Assembly (NCBI RefSeq): GCF_006716865.1
Contig: NZ_VFPT01000001.1
Location: forward strand, 739,001-803,000
Length of the DNA stretch: 64,000 bases
Direction of reading: 5' to 3'
DNA from: Roseinatronobacter monicus
Lineage (GTDB): Bacteria > Pseudomonadota > Alphaproteobacteria > Rhodobacterales > Rhodobacteraceae
The notes beneath the pieces are model-generated. The model had not been told where the DNA came from, ran no database searches, and saw nothing but the letters and a program-made list of their open reading frames with translations. How positions within the stretch are numbered: position 1 is the stretch's first letter; the number at the start of each line of letters is the position of its first letter. Below, one piece after another: positions 19,104-27,550 of the stretch. A program made the translations under genes and the position numbers.

Positions 19104-19133
19104 CAAAAGGCCGCGCCTGAAACAGACGCGGCC
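19104..19133 (-). terminator. Attenuator-like hairpin between dctP and dctQ
   Basis: GGCCGCG at 19109-19115 pairs with CGCGGCC at 19127-19133 (7 bp, 11-nt loop), with TTTT next in the minus direction. It lies 21 bp after the dctP stop, so it may end part of the transcripts and protect dctP mRNA. Confidence 0.65.
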
Positions 19134-19153
19134 CAGTATCAAGTCAGATCGGA

Positions 19154-20215
19154 TCAGTCTTCGATCCGCGACTGCCAGTCACGTGGCAGGTAGCCTTGCT
19201 CTTTCCACGGACGCAGTTCAGCTTGGAAATCCATCATGGAGGCATAGACCTTGCCGAACATTTCATCCTCTTCGGACCAACGGCCCATCACAGTCTGTGT
19301 CGCTTCGTAGAATGCGGCGATCTGCTCATCCGAGTAGGTGCGCACATTGGTGCCGCGTTCTTCAAACCGTGTGATCGAGGCGCCCTGAAGCGCTTCGGCC
19401 CGTGCGATGGCATAGGCATTGCCCGCCATGCAAGTGGTCTCGATCATAGCGCGTGTCTGATCTTCCAGCCCGTTCCAGACGTCAAGATTGACATACAGGA
19501 ACTGGTTTGTCGAAGGCTGGTGCCAGCCCGGCATATAGAGGTAATCGGCCACCTGATAGAAGCCAAGCTGCTCGTCCACTGTGGGCAGCGAGAACTCGGT
19601 CCCGTCAAGGTTGCCTGTTTCAAGGGCTTGATACAGCTCACCGCCCGGCAGCAATGTCACCGACATGCCGAATTCGCCGAAGATTTCGCCGCCGACACCT
19701 GCCGCACGGAAGCGCAGACCTTGCAGATCCTCAACAGTGTTCATCTCGGAGCGGAACCAGCCAGCGGTTTCGGGGCTGATCGTGCCACACAGAACGGGGT
19801 GCACATTGTACTGGTGGAAGGTTTCTTCCAGCAGTTCCTGCCCGCCGTGATGGGTCATCCATGCCAGAAATTCCATCGACTCCAGGCCGAAGGGTGTTGC
19901 GCCGAACAGCGCGGCAGCAGGAACAGTGCCCCACTCATAACCCATCCAGCTGTAGCCCGCGTCGATATTGCCTTCTGACACGTTCTCGAAGATTGACAGT
20001 GCAGGCACCACAGCGCCCGGCTCTGCCACACGCAGGTCGATATTGCCGCCGGATACTGCCGACAGTTGTTCGGCAACCCATGGCATCGTGTCGCCAAGGG
20101 CGGTCAGTGTCGAGGCAAAGCTCATCGGCACTTGCCAGCGAATACGCTCCTGCGCCTGAACAGCGCCGGCTGCGACGCTCGCCGTCAATGCCGTTGTAAT
20201 TAGCAGTTTATTCAT
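19154..20215 (-). CDS. dctP: TRAP transporter substrate-binding protein (DctP)
   Basis: A 353-aa periplasmic binding protein. Residues 1-21 form a signal peptide ending in VQAQ. The body has DctP/TakP-type features: IDAGYSWMGYEW near residue 86, the LRFRAAGVGGEIFGEFG segment with the conserved Arg that grips a carboxylate, and QPSTNQFLYVN. The pattern of the last two is closest to TRAP proteins for 2-oxo acids and related carboxylates, but the ligand is inference. The start has a strong CGGAGGAA Shine-Dalgarno. It is first in the operon dctP-dctQ-dctM, behind a 17-bp palindrome. Confidence 0.93.
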   Translation of the reverse strand: MNKLLITTALTASVAAGAVQAQERIRWQVPMSFASTLTALGDTMPWVAEQLSAVSGGNIDLRVAEPGAVVPALSIFENVSEGNIDAGYSWMGYEWGTVPAAALFGATPFGLESMEFLAWMTHHGGQELLEETFHQYNVHPVLCGTISPETAGWFRSEMNTVEDLQGLRFRAAGVGGEIFGEFGMSVTLLPGGELYQALETGNLDGTEFSLPTVDEQLGFYQVADYLYMPGWHQPSTNQFLYVNLDVWNGLEDQTRAMIETTCMAGNAYAIARAEALQGASITRFEERGTNVRTYSDEQIAAFYEATQTVMGRWSEEDEMFGKVYASMMDFQAELRPWKEQGYLPRDWQSRIED

Positions 20216-20520
20216 TCTTATTCCTCCGGTTGTTGGACCTTGGTCCCGATATCCACCCTGTTCGGGTGTGATGCGTCAAGAGAAAAGCGCGGATCAAGCG
20301 CAATAAAATTGCGCATGACAGCCAACATTTCGCTTAGTCGCTCCTCCCTCTGTGGAAGTGGTAAAATAAACTGACCAATTGTGGCAAGCGAAATTTTTAT
20401 GATACCGCAACCGTATGGGGCCCCAAAGTCCCGAATTGCCGCCCTCATCCAGAGTTTTTCGCGTCTAATGAGGTGGTTAAGGGAATTGACCTCGCTGTTC
20501 AGGCGGTGCATTCTTTTCTG
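20216..20520. other. Divergent regulatory region dctP/glnE
   Basis: A 305-bp stretch without a convincing gene. It holds the dctP Shine-Dalgarno, a perfect 17-bp palindrome at 20298-20314 and, at 20361-20379, TGGT and ACCA arms around an AT-rich core. An in-frame GTG start for glnE at 20473 would lie inside it. Confidence 0.6.
20298..20314. promoter_or_regulatory. Perfect palindrome upstream of the TRAP operon (candidate operator)
   Basis: GCGCAAT (20298-20304), AAA, ATTGCGC (20308-20314): two 7-bp arms, ending about 83 bp from the dctP start and more than 200 bp from glnE. Its size and symmetry suit a dimeric repressor. The regulator is unknown. Confidence 0.5.
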
Positions 20521-23337
20521 ATGACATTTGGTTCCCTGACACGCGTGCCCCTACCTTATGATGCCGAATCCGGTACAGAGGCGCGTGCCAGCTTTGCGGA
20601 ATTGACCGGCAAGATGGCTGATCTGGTGGCGGGTGCCGCCGGATGCAGCCCTTATTTGCGCACGCTCATGTCGCGCGAACGCGACTGGATCGCGGCGGCG
20701 CTGTCGCGTGATCCCGCAACCAGCCTTGCTGATGAACTCGCCGCCCTTGATGAGACGGCCCTGCCTGATCTGTCGGCGCGGCTGCGGCAAGCCAAGCGGC
20801 GTATCGGGTTGCTGGCCGCCTTGGCTGATCTGGGCGGTGTATGGTCGCTGGATCAGGTGACAGGCGCGCTGAGTGATCTGGCGGACCGCGCCACGCATGT
20901 GGCGCTGACCACCCTTGTCGGCGATGAAATCCGGCGGGGGAAGCTGCCCGGTGCCACAGCGGAAGATGCCGCGACCGGTGCTGGCATGGTCGTGCTGGCC
21001 ATGGGCAAGATGGGCGCGCGGGAGTTGAACTACTCTTCCGATATCGACCTGATCTGCCTGTTTGACGAGCAGCGCTTCAGCACAGATGACTACCACGAGG
21101 CGCGCGCCAGTTTTCTGCGCATCACGCGCAAGCTGTGCGGGCTGTTGTCCGATTACACGGATGAGGGCTATGTCTTTCGCACCGATCTGCGTCTGCGCCC
21201 CGACCCGTCGGTCACCCCTGTCTGCCTGTCGATGGAAGCGGCCGAGCGCTATTATGAAAGCCTTGGGCGTACATGGGAGCGGGCGGCCTATATCAAGGCG
21301 CGCCCCTGTGCGGGCGATCTGGACGCGGGTGCGCGGTTTCTTGAGACCTTGCGGCCCTTCGTGTGGCGCAAGCATCTGGATTTCGCCGCAATTCAGGATG
21401 CCCATGACATGCGCCTGAAGATCAAGGCCCATAAGGGTTTGGGCGGCGCGCTGGCGCTTGAGGGGCATGACCTCAAGCTGGGGCAGGGCGGCATTCGAGA
21501 GATCGAGTTTTTCACCCAGACGCGCCAGTTGATCGCAGGCGGGCGCGACCCCGACTTGCGCAGCCCGCGCACAGTCGAAGGGCTGGCGGCCTTGGCGGCG
21601 AAAGGCTGGATTCCGCAAGACGTGGCCGAAAAACTGACGGCCCATTACATTGAGCATCGGGAAATCGAGCATCGGTTGCAAATGGTGCAGGATGCCCAGA
21701 CCCAGAAACTGCCCACCAGCCCCGAGGGGTTCGACCGCATCGCGCGCTTTGTCGGCGAGGGCGACACCAATGCCTTTCGCACCCGGCTGGAGGGGCGCTT
21801 GAAACATGTGGCCGAGCTGACCGAGGGCTTTTTCGCCCCCGACACCGCGACCGAGGCTGAACCCGATCTGTCCGAGGCCGCGCAAGACCTGATTGCGGGC
21901 TGGCCCAGCTATGCGGCCTTGCGCTCCGGTCGTGCGCAGGAAATTTTCAAACGGGTGCGCCCGTTGATCCTGACCAAATTGCAAGACGCGGGCGACCCTG
22001 ACGCGGCGCTGGTGCAATTCGACCGCTTCCTGAGCGGTCTGCCCGCAGGGGTGCAACTTTTCTCGCTGTTCGAGGCCAATCCACAGCTTATCGACCTGAT
22101 TGTTGACATATGCGCAACAGCGCCGCGCTTGGCCGCCTATCTGTCGCGCAATGCGGCCGTGTTTGATGCGGTCATTGGCGGTGGGTTCTTCGCGCAATGG
22201 CCCGGCACTGCGGCGCTGCACAAGGAACTGGCCGACCGTTTGGCGCAGATCGACGATTATGAGCGTCAGTTGGACGCCGCCCGCATCTGGGCGCGGGAAT
22301 GGCATTTCCGTGTGGGTGTGCATCACCTGCGCGGGCTGATTGACGCGTTCGAGGCGGGCGCGGAATATGCCTCACTCGCCGAAGCGGTGCTGACGGCCCT
22401 CTGGCCTGTGGTGGTGGCAGAGTTCAGCGCCAAGCATGGGGACCCGCCGGGGCAGGGGGCGGTGGTGCTGGGTATGGGCTCGCTTGGGGCGGGGCGCTTG
22501 AATGCGGTGTCGGATCTGGACCTGATCGTGATTTATGATGCCGATGCCGCAGACATGTCCGAAGGCCGCCGTCCGCTGGATGCGCGCAGCTATTTTGCGC
22601 GGCTGACCAAGGCGTTCCTCACCGCGCTGAGCGCCCCCACTGCCGAAGGCCGCCTGTACGAGGTCGATATGCGCCTGCGCCCTTCGGGTCGGCAGGGACC
22701 GGTCGCCACAAGCCTGTCCGCATTCGAGAATTATCAGCGCATTGAGGCTTGGACCTGGGAGCATTTGGCCCTGACACGCGCGCGCCGCGTCGCGGGATCG
22801 GTGGCGCTAGGGGAAAAGATCGAGGCTTTGCGCCGCCAGCTTCTGGCCGAAAAATCGACCGGCCCGAGCATCTACAAGGATGTCAGCGACATGCGCGCGC
22901 GACTGGCCGAGGCGAAACCGGCGCATGGGCTGTGGGATGCCAAATCGGGGCCGGGGCGGCTGATGGATATTGAACTGATTGCACAATTTTGCGCCTTGCG
23001 CGCAGGCAACCCTGCACGCAGGGTCGAGGCGCAGTTGCGCGCGGGCGTCAAGGCGGGCGTTATGGATGCACACTCCGAAGCGCAGATATTGCAGGCCTAC
23101 CGGCTGTGCTGGACGATGCAGGCCACGGGGCGCTTGCTGGCAGACAAGATTTCCGACATTGATCAGCTTGGCCCCGGCGGACAAAAGTTTATCTTGGCAT
23201 CAGCAGGTGCAAAAACCACCGACGCGCTTGCGACGCGCCTGCAAGAGCGCTGCCACGTCGCGCAAGCCCTGATTGCGTCAACCCTCGTCGAAAGCGGCCC
23301 TGTGAAGGATATGACTGACCATGACGCCCGCCAATGA
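20521..23337 (+). CDS. glnE: Glutamine synthetase adenylyltransferase/adenylyl-removing enzyme
   Basis: Bifunctional enzyme that adenylylates and de-adenylylates glutamine synthetase under PII control. About 938 aa, normal size. Two nucleotidyltransferase domains are visible: the N-terminal one with GKMGARELNYSSDIDLICLFD (phosphorylase half, about residues 160-185) and the C-terminal one with GMGSLGAGRLNAVSDLDLIVIYD (adenylyltransferase half, about 655-680), joined by a helical linker. The start at 20521 (MTFGSLTRVPLPYD) is preferred over GTG 20473 because the upstream 16 residues look like leader. The stop overlaps the next small gene by 17 bases. Confidence 0.95.
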   Translation: MTFGSLTRVPLPYDAESGTEARASFAELTGKMADLVAGAAGCSPYLRTLMSRERDWIAAALSRDPATSLADELAALDETALPDLSARLRQAKRRIGLLAALADLGGVWSLDQVTGALSDLADRATHVALTTLVGDEIRRGKLPGATAEDAATGAGMVVLAMGKMGARELNYSSDIDLICLFDEQRFSTDDYHEARASFLRITRKLCGLLSDYTDEGYVFRTDLRLRPDPSVTPVCLSMEAAERYYESLGRTWERAAYIKARPCAGDLDAGARFLETLRPFVWRKHLDFAAIQDAHDMRLKIKAHKGLGGALALEGHDLKLGQGGIREIEFFTQTRQLIAGGRDPDLRSPRTVEGLAALAAKGWIPQDVAEKLTAHYIEHREIEHRLQMVQDAQTQKLPTSPEGFDRIARFVGEGDTNAFRTRLEGRLKHVAELTEGFFAPDTATEAEPDLSEAAQDLIAGWPSYAALRSGRAQEIFKRVRPLILTKLQDAGDPDAALVQFDRFLSGLPAGVQLFSLFEANPQLIDLIVDICATAPRLAAYLSRNAAVFDAVIGGGFFAQWPGTAALHKELADRLAQIDDYERQLDAARIWAREWHFRVGVHHLRGLIDAFEAGAEYASLAEAVLTALWPVVVAEFSAKHGDPPGQGAVVLGMGSLGAGRLNAVSDLDLIVIYDADAADMSEGRRPLDARSYFARLTKAFLTALSAPTAEGRLYEVDMRLRPSGRQGPVATSLSAFENYQRIEAWTWEHLALTRARRVAGSVALGEKIEALRRQLLAEKSTGPSIYKDVSDMRARLAEAKPAHGLWDAKSGPGRLMDIELIAQFCALRAGNPARRVEAQLRAGVKAGVMDAHSEAQILQAYRLCWTMQATGRLLADKISDIDQLGPGGQKFILASAGAKTTDALATRLQERCHVAQALIASTLVESGPVKDMTDHDARQ

Positions 23338-23575
23338 CCCGAAAGGGCTGATCCGCGAAAGCTATCTGATCGAGGGCATCTCGGATGGCGAGTGCCGCTC
23401 GATCCTGATCGACTGGGCGCTCAGCCTGCCGCAGGATAGTGACCAGCGACAGGCCATGCAGGACTTGCTGGCGCAATATGCGCCCACCGCGCCAGACCAT
23501 CCGATGACAGCTTTGCTGACTGAGGGCGTGAACCGCCCCCCCGCCCCCCCGCGTGGCAGGCGCCGGCGCGCATGA
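23321..23575 (+). CDS. Small conserved-looking hypothetical protein
   Basis: An 84-aa protein I do not recognise. It is acidic in the N-terminal two thirds, with a helical pattern (RESYLIEGISDGECRSILIDWALSL) and a basic Pro/Arg-rich tail (NRPPAPPRGRRRRA). It is real by context: it starts inside the last 17 bases of glnE and its stop overlaps the tusA start (ATGA at 23572), so all three reading frames are interlocked and probably co-translated. No signal peptide or membrane segment is seen. A link to glutamine synthetase control or sulfur transfer would be guesswork. Confidence 0.75.
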   Translation: MTPANDPKGLIRESYLIEGISDGECRSILIDWALSLPQDSDQRQAMQDLLAQYAPTAPDHPMTALLTEGVNRPPAPPRGRRRRA

Positions 23576-23799
23576 AGGCGGATATCGAACTTGACGCGGT
23601 CGGGCTGCTATGTCCGCTGCCGGTCCTGAAGGCGCGCAAGCGTCTGAAATCCATGGCATCGGGGCAGGTCTTGTGCGTGCTCGCAAGTGACCCTGCCGCC
23701 GTGGTCGATATCCCGCATTTCTGTGCAGAATCAGGCCATGAATTGCTGACATCCGAGGCGCGTGATGGGGCGACGGCCTATTTCATCCGCCATGCGTGA
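23572..23799 (+). CDS. tusA: TusA/SirA-family sulfurtransferase
   Basis: A 75-aa sulfur-carrier protein. The N-terminus DAVGLLCPLPVLKARKRL holds the catalytic Cys14 in the CPxP motif that carries a persulfide. Family members deliver sulfur for tRNA thiolation, molybdenum cofactor or sulfur oxidation; only the general role can be stated. It overlaps the 84-aa gene upstream. A copy of short repeat family 2 begins immediately after its stop. Confidence 0.92.
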   Translation: MKADIELDAVGLLCPLPVLKARKRLKSMASGQVLCVLASDPAAVVDIPHFCAESGHELLTSEARDGATAYFIRHA

Positions 23800-23863
23800 T
23801 CATTTTCTTGCCCGAAATACTCCGGGGTGAATTGAGCCGAAGGCGAAAGAGGGGCAGCGCCCC
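23800..23863 (+). repeat. Short 3'-flanking repeat, family 2, copy b (bidirectional terminator-like)
   Basis: The box ATTTTCTTGCCCGAAATACT is followed by CCGGGGTGAATTG, and the hairpin AGGGGC/GCCCCT lies at about 23850-23864. In the minus direction TCTTTC follows the hairpin, so it could also end the DUF1638 transcript. It closely matches copy d at 46699-46763. Confidence 0.78.
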
Positions 23864-24499
23864 TTATGCCCGTGCGGCCAGCGCGCGGCCCAGATCGCCA
23901 TAGCCGGTAAACCGCCGCTCATACGCCAGCCCCAACCGCTCGGCACAAATCTGCGCCTTGGCGTCCAGCGCTGGGTCATCGGTCTGGGCCTGATAGATCA
24001 GTTTCGTGTAATTGCCGAACATCATCTCGATCAGTTCGGGATGGCGGTCAAAGCCCATCGGTTTCCAGACAAAGGCATCAAACTGGCGCACCAGAAAATC
24101 GGTCAGGTAAAAGGCGGTCATTTCACTGTCGCCCTTGGCAGCAAATTCCTCGACTCCTTCAAAGAACGCATAACAATGCGGCCCTTCCACCATCTCGACG
24201 CCCAACTCTGCGCAGCGCGCCTGTAGCAATCCACCCGTGCCGCAATCGGCATAGACCACGAAAATGCTGTCATACCTCGAGCGGTGTTCCAGAACGGCTT
24301 TTTCCACTGCATCGGGAATACGGTCCGGCCACAGGTGTAGATTGGCGGGCAGGCACAGCAGGTCCATATGCGTCCAGCCATTTACCGCGCGCAGCGCCAG
24401 TATTTCACGCGCCAATGCCCCGCAGGCCAAGAGCAGGATTGACCCGCGCCCGGCAGGGTTCAGCCCCTCCACCGTCAATGTCTGGTCATCGGGCTGCAT
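23864..24499 (-). CDS. DUF1638 family protein
   Basis: About 211 aa. Residues 19-32 (SILLLACGALAREI), VVYADCGTGG (about 85) and HCYAFFEG (about 110) carry conserved Cys and His typical of DUF1638, whose function is unsettled; members often sit with corrinoid/methylamine methyltransferase genes, none of which is here. A longer frame runs up to 24706, but the upstream 69 residues are the antisense or shifted reading of mazG; the ATG at 24499 matches the family start. It overlaps the mazG stop by 14 bases. Confidence 0.85.
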   Translation of the reverse strand: MQPDDQTLTVEGLNPAGRGSILLLACGALAREILALRAVNGWTHMDLLCLPANLHLWPDRIPDAVEKAVLEHRSRYDSIFVVYADCGTGGLLQARCAELGVEMVEGPHCYAFFEGVEEFAAKGDSEMTAFYLTDFLVRQFDAFVWKPMGFDRHPELIEMMFGNYTKLIYQAQTDDPALDAKAQICAERLGLAYERRFTGYGDLGRALAARA

Positions 24500-25313
24500 C
24501 GGCTTTCTCTTGGGTTTTGGCGGCATTCCACAAGCTGTCCATTTCGTCCAGATTGCTTTGCGCCGGGGTGCGCCCCTCAGTGGCAAGAGCGGCCTCAATA
24601 GCGCGGAAACGGCGGGTGAATTTGGCATTGGCGGCGCGCAGCGCATCTTCGGGGTCAACCTCGAGATGCCGCGCCAGATTGGCCATGACGAAGAGCAGAT
24701 CGCCAAATTCCTCGGCCACCTCGGCCTGTGTCAGCGTGTCTTTTGCCTCATGCAATTCTTGCGCTTCCTCGACAATCTTGTCGATCACTTGCGCGGTCTG
24801 GGGCCAGTCAAACCCCACCCGTGCCGCGCGTTTTTGCAGCTTTACGGCGCGCATCAGCGCGGGCAGGCCAAGGGCCACATCATCCAGCACCCCGCCCTGA
24901 TCGCGGGCTGCGCGCTCAACCGCTTTCAGCTTTTCCCAATCGGCCACCTGTTGTTCGGCGCTTTTGTCGCGGCTCTCATCGCCAAAGACATGCGGATGGC
25001 GGGCGAGCATCTTGTCGGAAATGCTGCGGGCGATGTCGTGGAAGGTGAAATGCCCTGCCTCTTCGGCGATTTGTGCATGATAGACGACTTGCAACAGCAG
25101 ATCGCCCAACTCTCCTTGCAGCGCGGGCCAGTCCTGCCGCTCGATCGCATCGGCCACCTCATAGGCTTCTTCAATCGTATAGGGCGCGATAGAGGCGAAA
25201 TCCTGCTCGATATCCCAAGGGCAACCGCTTTCAGGGTCGCGCAGCGCGGCCATGATGGCGCGCAGGCGTGTGACGCTGCCATCGGGTGCAAAGATCAGGG
25301 GGTCATGGGGCAT
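24486..25313 (-). CDS. mazG: Nucleoside triphosphate pyrophosphohydrolase
   Basis: House-cleaning enzyme that cleaves NTPs to NMP and PPi; about 275 aa with two tandem MazG domains (about residues 20-120 and 150-245). Motifs include CPWDxEQ at the N-terminus, EEAYEVADAIE with the metal-binding ExxE, and DLLFVMANLARHL in the second repeat. The start is uncertain: the ATG at 25313 (MPHDPLIF) has GGCGGAG at ideal distance, while the ATG at 25337 adds eight residues with a poorer AAGG. It is followed by the DUF1638 gene with a 14-base overlap. Confidence 0.93.
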   Translation of the reverse strand: MPHDPLIFAPDGSVTRLRAIMAALRDPESGCPWDIEQDFASIAPYTIEEAYEVADAIERQDWPALQGELGDLLLQVVYHAQIAEEAGHFTFHDIARSISDKMLARHPHVFGDESRDKSAEQQVADWEKLKAVERAARDQGGVLDDVALGLPALMRAVKLQKRAARVGFDWPQTAQVIDKIVEEAQELHEAKDTLTQAEVAEEFGDLLFVMANLARHLEVDPEDALRAANAKFTRRFRAIEAALATEGRTPAQSNLDEMDSLWNAAKTQEKADAAR

Positions 25314-25347
25314 GTCAGGCTCCGCCGATTGGGTCATTGGCCTTGTG

Positions 25348-26070
25348 TTACAGGGCGGGTTTGCGCTGTCCAGCCCAAAGCCCGCACGCGGTCATGGCGG
25401 CCACCAGCAGCAATGCAACCAGCGTTGCCCCGGTGACAGCTATCGCTTCCGGCAGGTTGGCCACGATTACAGCTATGAAGGCCCAGATCACGGCCGCAGA
25501 ATATTCAGGCGCATCAGGGCGCGTCCAGCCGACGGCCAGTGCCACAAGCGTGGCCCCCGCCACAGCGATCACCGCCGCCAATTCGCCAGAGGCAAGGCCA
25601 TAGCCGCCAATGGCAACGCCCAGTGACACATGCGCCGCCGCTGTCAGCCAGCCCGCATAGAGGGCCACTGGCACGCGCAACAGCCAGCGATCCTGTGCTG
25701 GCGTGCGCAGAAGCGCCCAGATTGCGCAGCCCAGCATCCAGAAAATCAGCACTGTCGCGGTAAGGGGCGCGAACCCTGCCACCCACAGCCACAATGCCCC
25801 CGGCCCAAGGCTGAGCGTGAGCGGCAGATGCACCGGTTGCCATGCGAGGGCGTCGCGCCGCAGTATCACACCGACCACCGCCAGAACCGCCAGCCACACA
25901 TAGATCAGCCCCCAGATCGAAAAGGCATAGCCTGCGGGCTGCACTGGCGGGTCGATCTGCGGCACGGGAAAGCGCTGAGGATCAAAGCCCATGAACGGGT
26001 CTGCCACAAAAGGCGAGACCAGAAAGGCCGCTGTGGCGACGAGCGTCAAAATTGGAAGCGTGTGTTTCAT
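25348..26070 (-). CDS. Integral membrane protein, possibly TspO/MBR-like (tryptophan-rich sensory protein)
   Basis: About 240 aa with some seven hydrophobic segments. The strongest motif, PAGYAFSIWGLIYVWLAVLA near residues 45-65, resembles the longer bacterial 'tryptophan-rich sensory protein'-like family distantly related to TspO. Tryptophans are frequent at helix ends, but the compact 160-aa TspO layout and its WxPP motif are not obvious. Ligand and role are unknown. The frame opens at 26112, but the ATG at 26070 starts a plausible hydrophobic leader. It lies 10-35 bp upstream of mazG and may share its transcript. Confidence 0.65.
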   Translation of the reverse strand: MKHTLPILTLVATAAFLVSPFVADPFMGFDPQRFPVPQIDPPVQPAGYAFSIWGLIYVWLAVLAVVGVILRRDALAWQPVHLPLTLSLGPGALWLWVAGFAPLTATVLIFWMLGCAIWALLRTPAQDRWLLRVPVALYAGWLTAAAHVSLGVAIGGYGLASGELAAVIAVAGATLVALAVGWTRPDAPEYSAAVIWAFIAVIVANLPEAIAVTGATLVALLLVAAMTACGLWAGQRKPAL

Positions 26071-26113
26071 GTCTGACAAGTAGCCTTGGCGGCGCGCGGT
26101 TCCAAGGGGCATG

Positions 26114-26146
26114 AAAAGAAAGACGCCGCCCCGAATGGGGCGGCGT
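26114..26146 (-). terminator. Rho-independent terminator of gltA
   Basis: A perfect 10-bp stem (26123-26132 with 26137-26146, loop GAAT), followed in the minus direction by the pyrimidine-rich CTTTCTTTTC. It lies 25 bp after the gltA stop. Confidence 0.85.
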
Positions 26147-26170
26147 GTGACAAGGCAGGGCGCGCGCGGC

Positions 26171-27466
26171 CTATCTGTCTTCGATTTCGGTATATTCGCG
26201 GCGTGGCGCGCCTGTATAGCGCTGGCGCGGGCGACCGATTTTCTGCTCTGGGTCCGAGATCATCTCTTTCCACTGCGAAATCCAGCCAACTGTGCGCGAC
26301 AGCGCAAAAATCGGTGTGAACATCGAGGTGGGAAAGCCCATCGCTTCGAGAATGATGCCGGAATAGAAATCGACATTCGGATACAGCTTCTTGGAGACGA
26401 AATAATCATCCTCCAGCGCGATCCGCTCCAACTCCTTGGCGACTTTCAGCGTCTCATTGTCTTCAATCCCCAGCAGGCCCAGAACCTCATCGGCGGATTG
26501 CTTCATGACCTTCGCGCGCGGATCGAAATTCTTGTAGACGCGATGGCCAAAGCCCATCAGCTTGAACGGGTCTTCCTTGTCCTTGGCGCGTGCAATGAAT
26601 TCCGGGATGCGGTCCACAGTGCCAATTTCGCGCAGCATTTCAAGGCAGGCCTGATTCGCGCCGCCATGTGCCGGACCCCATAGGCAGGCTATGCCCGCCG
26701 CGACGCAGGCAAAGGGGTTCGCCCCCGAAGACCCTGCCAGACGCACGGTCGAGGTCGAGGCGTTCTGCTCATGATCGGCATGCAGCATCATGATCCGGTC
26801 CATTGCGCGGCTCAGGATCGGGTCGACGACATATTCCTCGGCGGGAACTGCGAAGCACATGTGCAGGAAGTTGCCGGAATAATCGAGGCTGTTCTTGGGG
26901 TACACAAAGGGCTGACCGACCGAATACTTATAGGCCATTGCCGCGATGGTGGGCATTTTTGCGATCATGCGGATCGCGGCCACTTCTCGCTGCCAAGGGT
27001 CGTTGATGTCGGTCGAGTCGTGGTAGAAGGCCGACATTGCGCCCACAACACCTGTCATAATCGCCATTGGGTGGCTGTCACGACGGAACCCGCGGAAGAA
27101 ATTGTGCATCTGTTCGTGGATCATGGTGTGCCGCGTCACGCGGCTTTCAAAATCCTCTAGATCTTCGGCAGAAGGCAATTCGCCATAAAGCAGCAGATAG
27201 CAACATTCCAGAAAATGCGACTTTTCAGCCAGATCCTCAATCGCATAGCCACGATACAGCAATTCGCCTGCGTCACCGTCGATATAGGTGATGGTCGACG
27301 AACACGAGGCCGTAGACGTAAAGCCGGGGTCATAGGTGAAGACATCGCCTTGCGCGTAGAGCTTGCGGATATCCACCACATCCGGCCCGACCGAAGGTTT
27401 CATGATCGGAAGATCAATTACCTTGTCGCCGATGGTCAGCTTTGCCGTCTCGCTTCCGTTCGCCAT
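26171..27466 (-). CDS. gltA: Citrate synthase (type II)
   Basis: Condenses acetyl-CoA and oxaloacetate at the entry of the TCA cycle. The 431-aa length and the N-terminal beta domain (residues 1-45) mark the large, NADH-regulated hexameric type of Gram-negative bacteria. Catalytic blocks are [11 protein letters not shown] with the active-site His, the [10 protein letters not shown] block, and [13 protein letters not shown] with a second His and an Arg. It lies downstream of gltX, but a terminator-like hairpin between them (27481-27510) suggests its own promoter. Confidence 0.97.
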   Translation of the reverse strand: MANGSETAKLTIGDKVIDLPIMKPSVGPDVVDIRKLYAQGDVFTYDPGFTSTASCSSTITYIDGDAGELLYRGYAIEDLAEKSHFLECCYLLLYGELPSAEDLEDFESRVTRHTMIHEQMHNFFRGFRRDSHPMAIMTGVVGAMSAFYHDSTDINDPWQREVAAIRMIAKMPTIAAMAYKYSVGQPFVYPKNSLDYSGNFLHMCFAVPAEEYVVDPILSRAMDRIMMLHADHEQNASTSTVRLAGSSGANPFACVAAGIACLWGPAHGGANQACLEMLREIGTVDRIPEFIARAKDKEDPFKLMGFGHRVYKNFDPRAKVMKQSADEVLGLLGIEDNETLKVAKELERIALEDDYFVSKKLYPNVDFYSGIILEAMGFPTSMFTPIFALSRTVGWISQWKEMISDPEQKIGRPRQRYTGAPRREYTEIEDR

Positions 27467-27477
27467 TCCTCATCCTT

Positions 27478-27510
27478 TCGAAAAAGCCTGCGAGGTTTCA
27501 TCCCACAGGC
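27478..27510 (-). terminator. Rho-independent terminator after gltX
   Basis: GCCTGTGGG pairs with CCTCGCAGGC through nine pairs with two G-U, followed by TTTTTC on the minus strand. It is 40 bp downstream of the gltX stop. Confidence 0.7.
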
Positions 27511-27550
27511 GGTCCCAGATCTGAACCGAGCGGCCAGTTGGCGTTTCGGC

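Noticed and set aside
20551..22326. 591-aa open frame opposite glnE
   Set aside because: Same type of antisense shadow; glnE has two clear nucleotidyltransferase motifs on the other strand.
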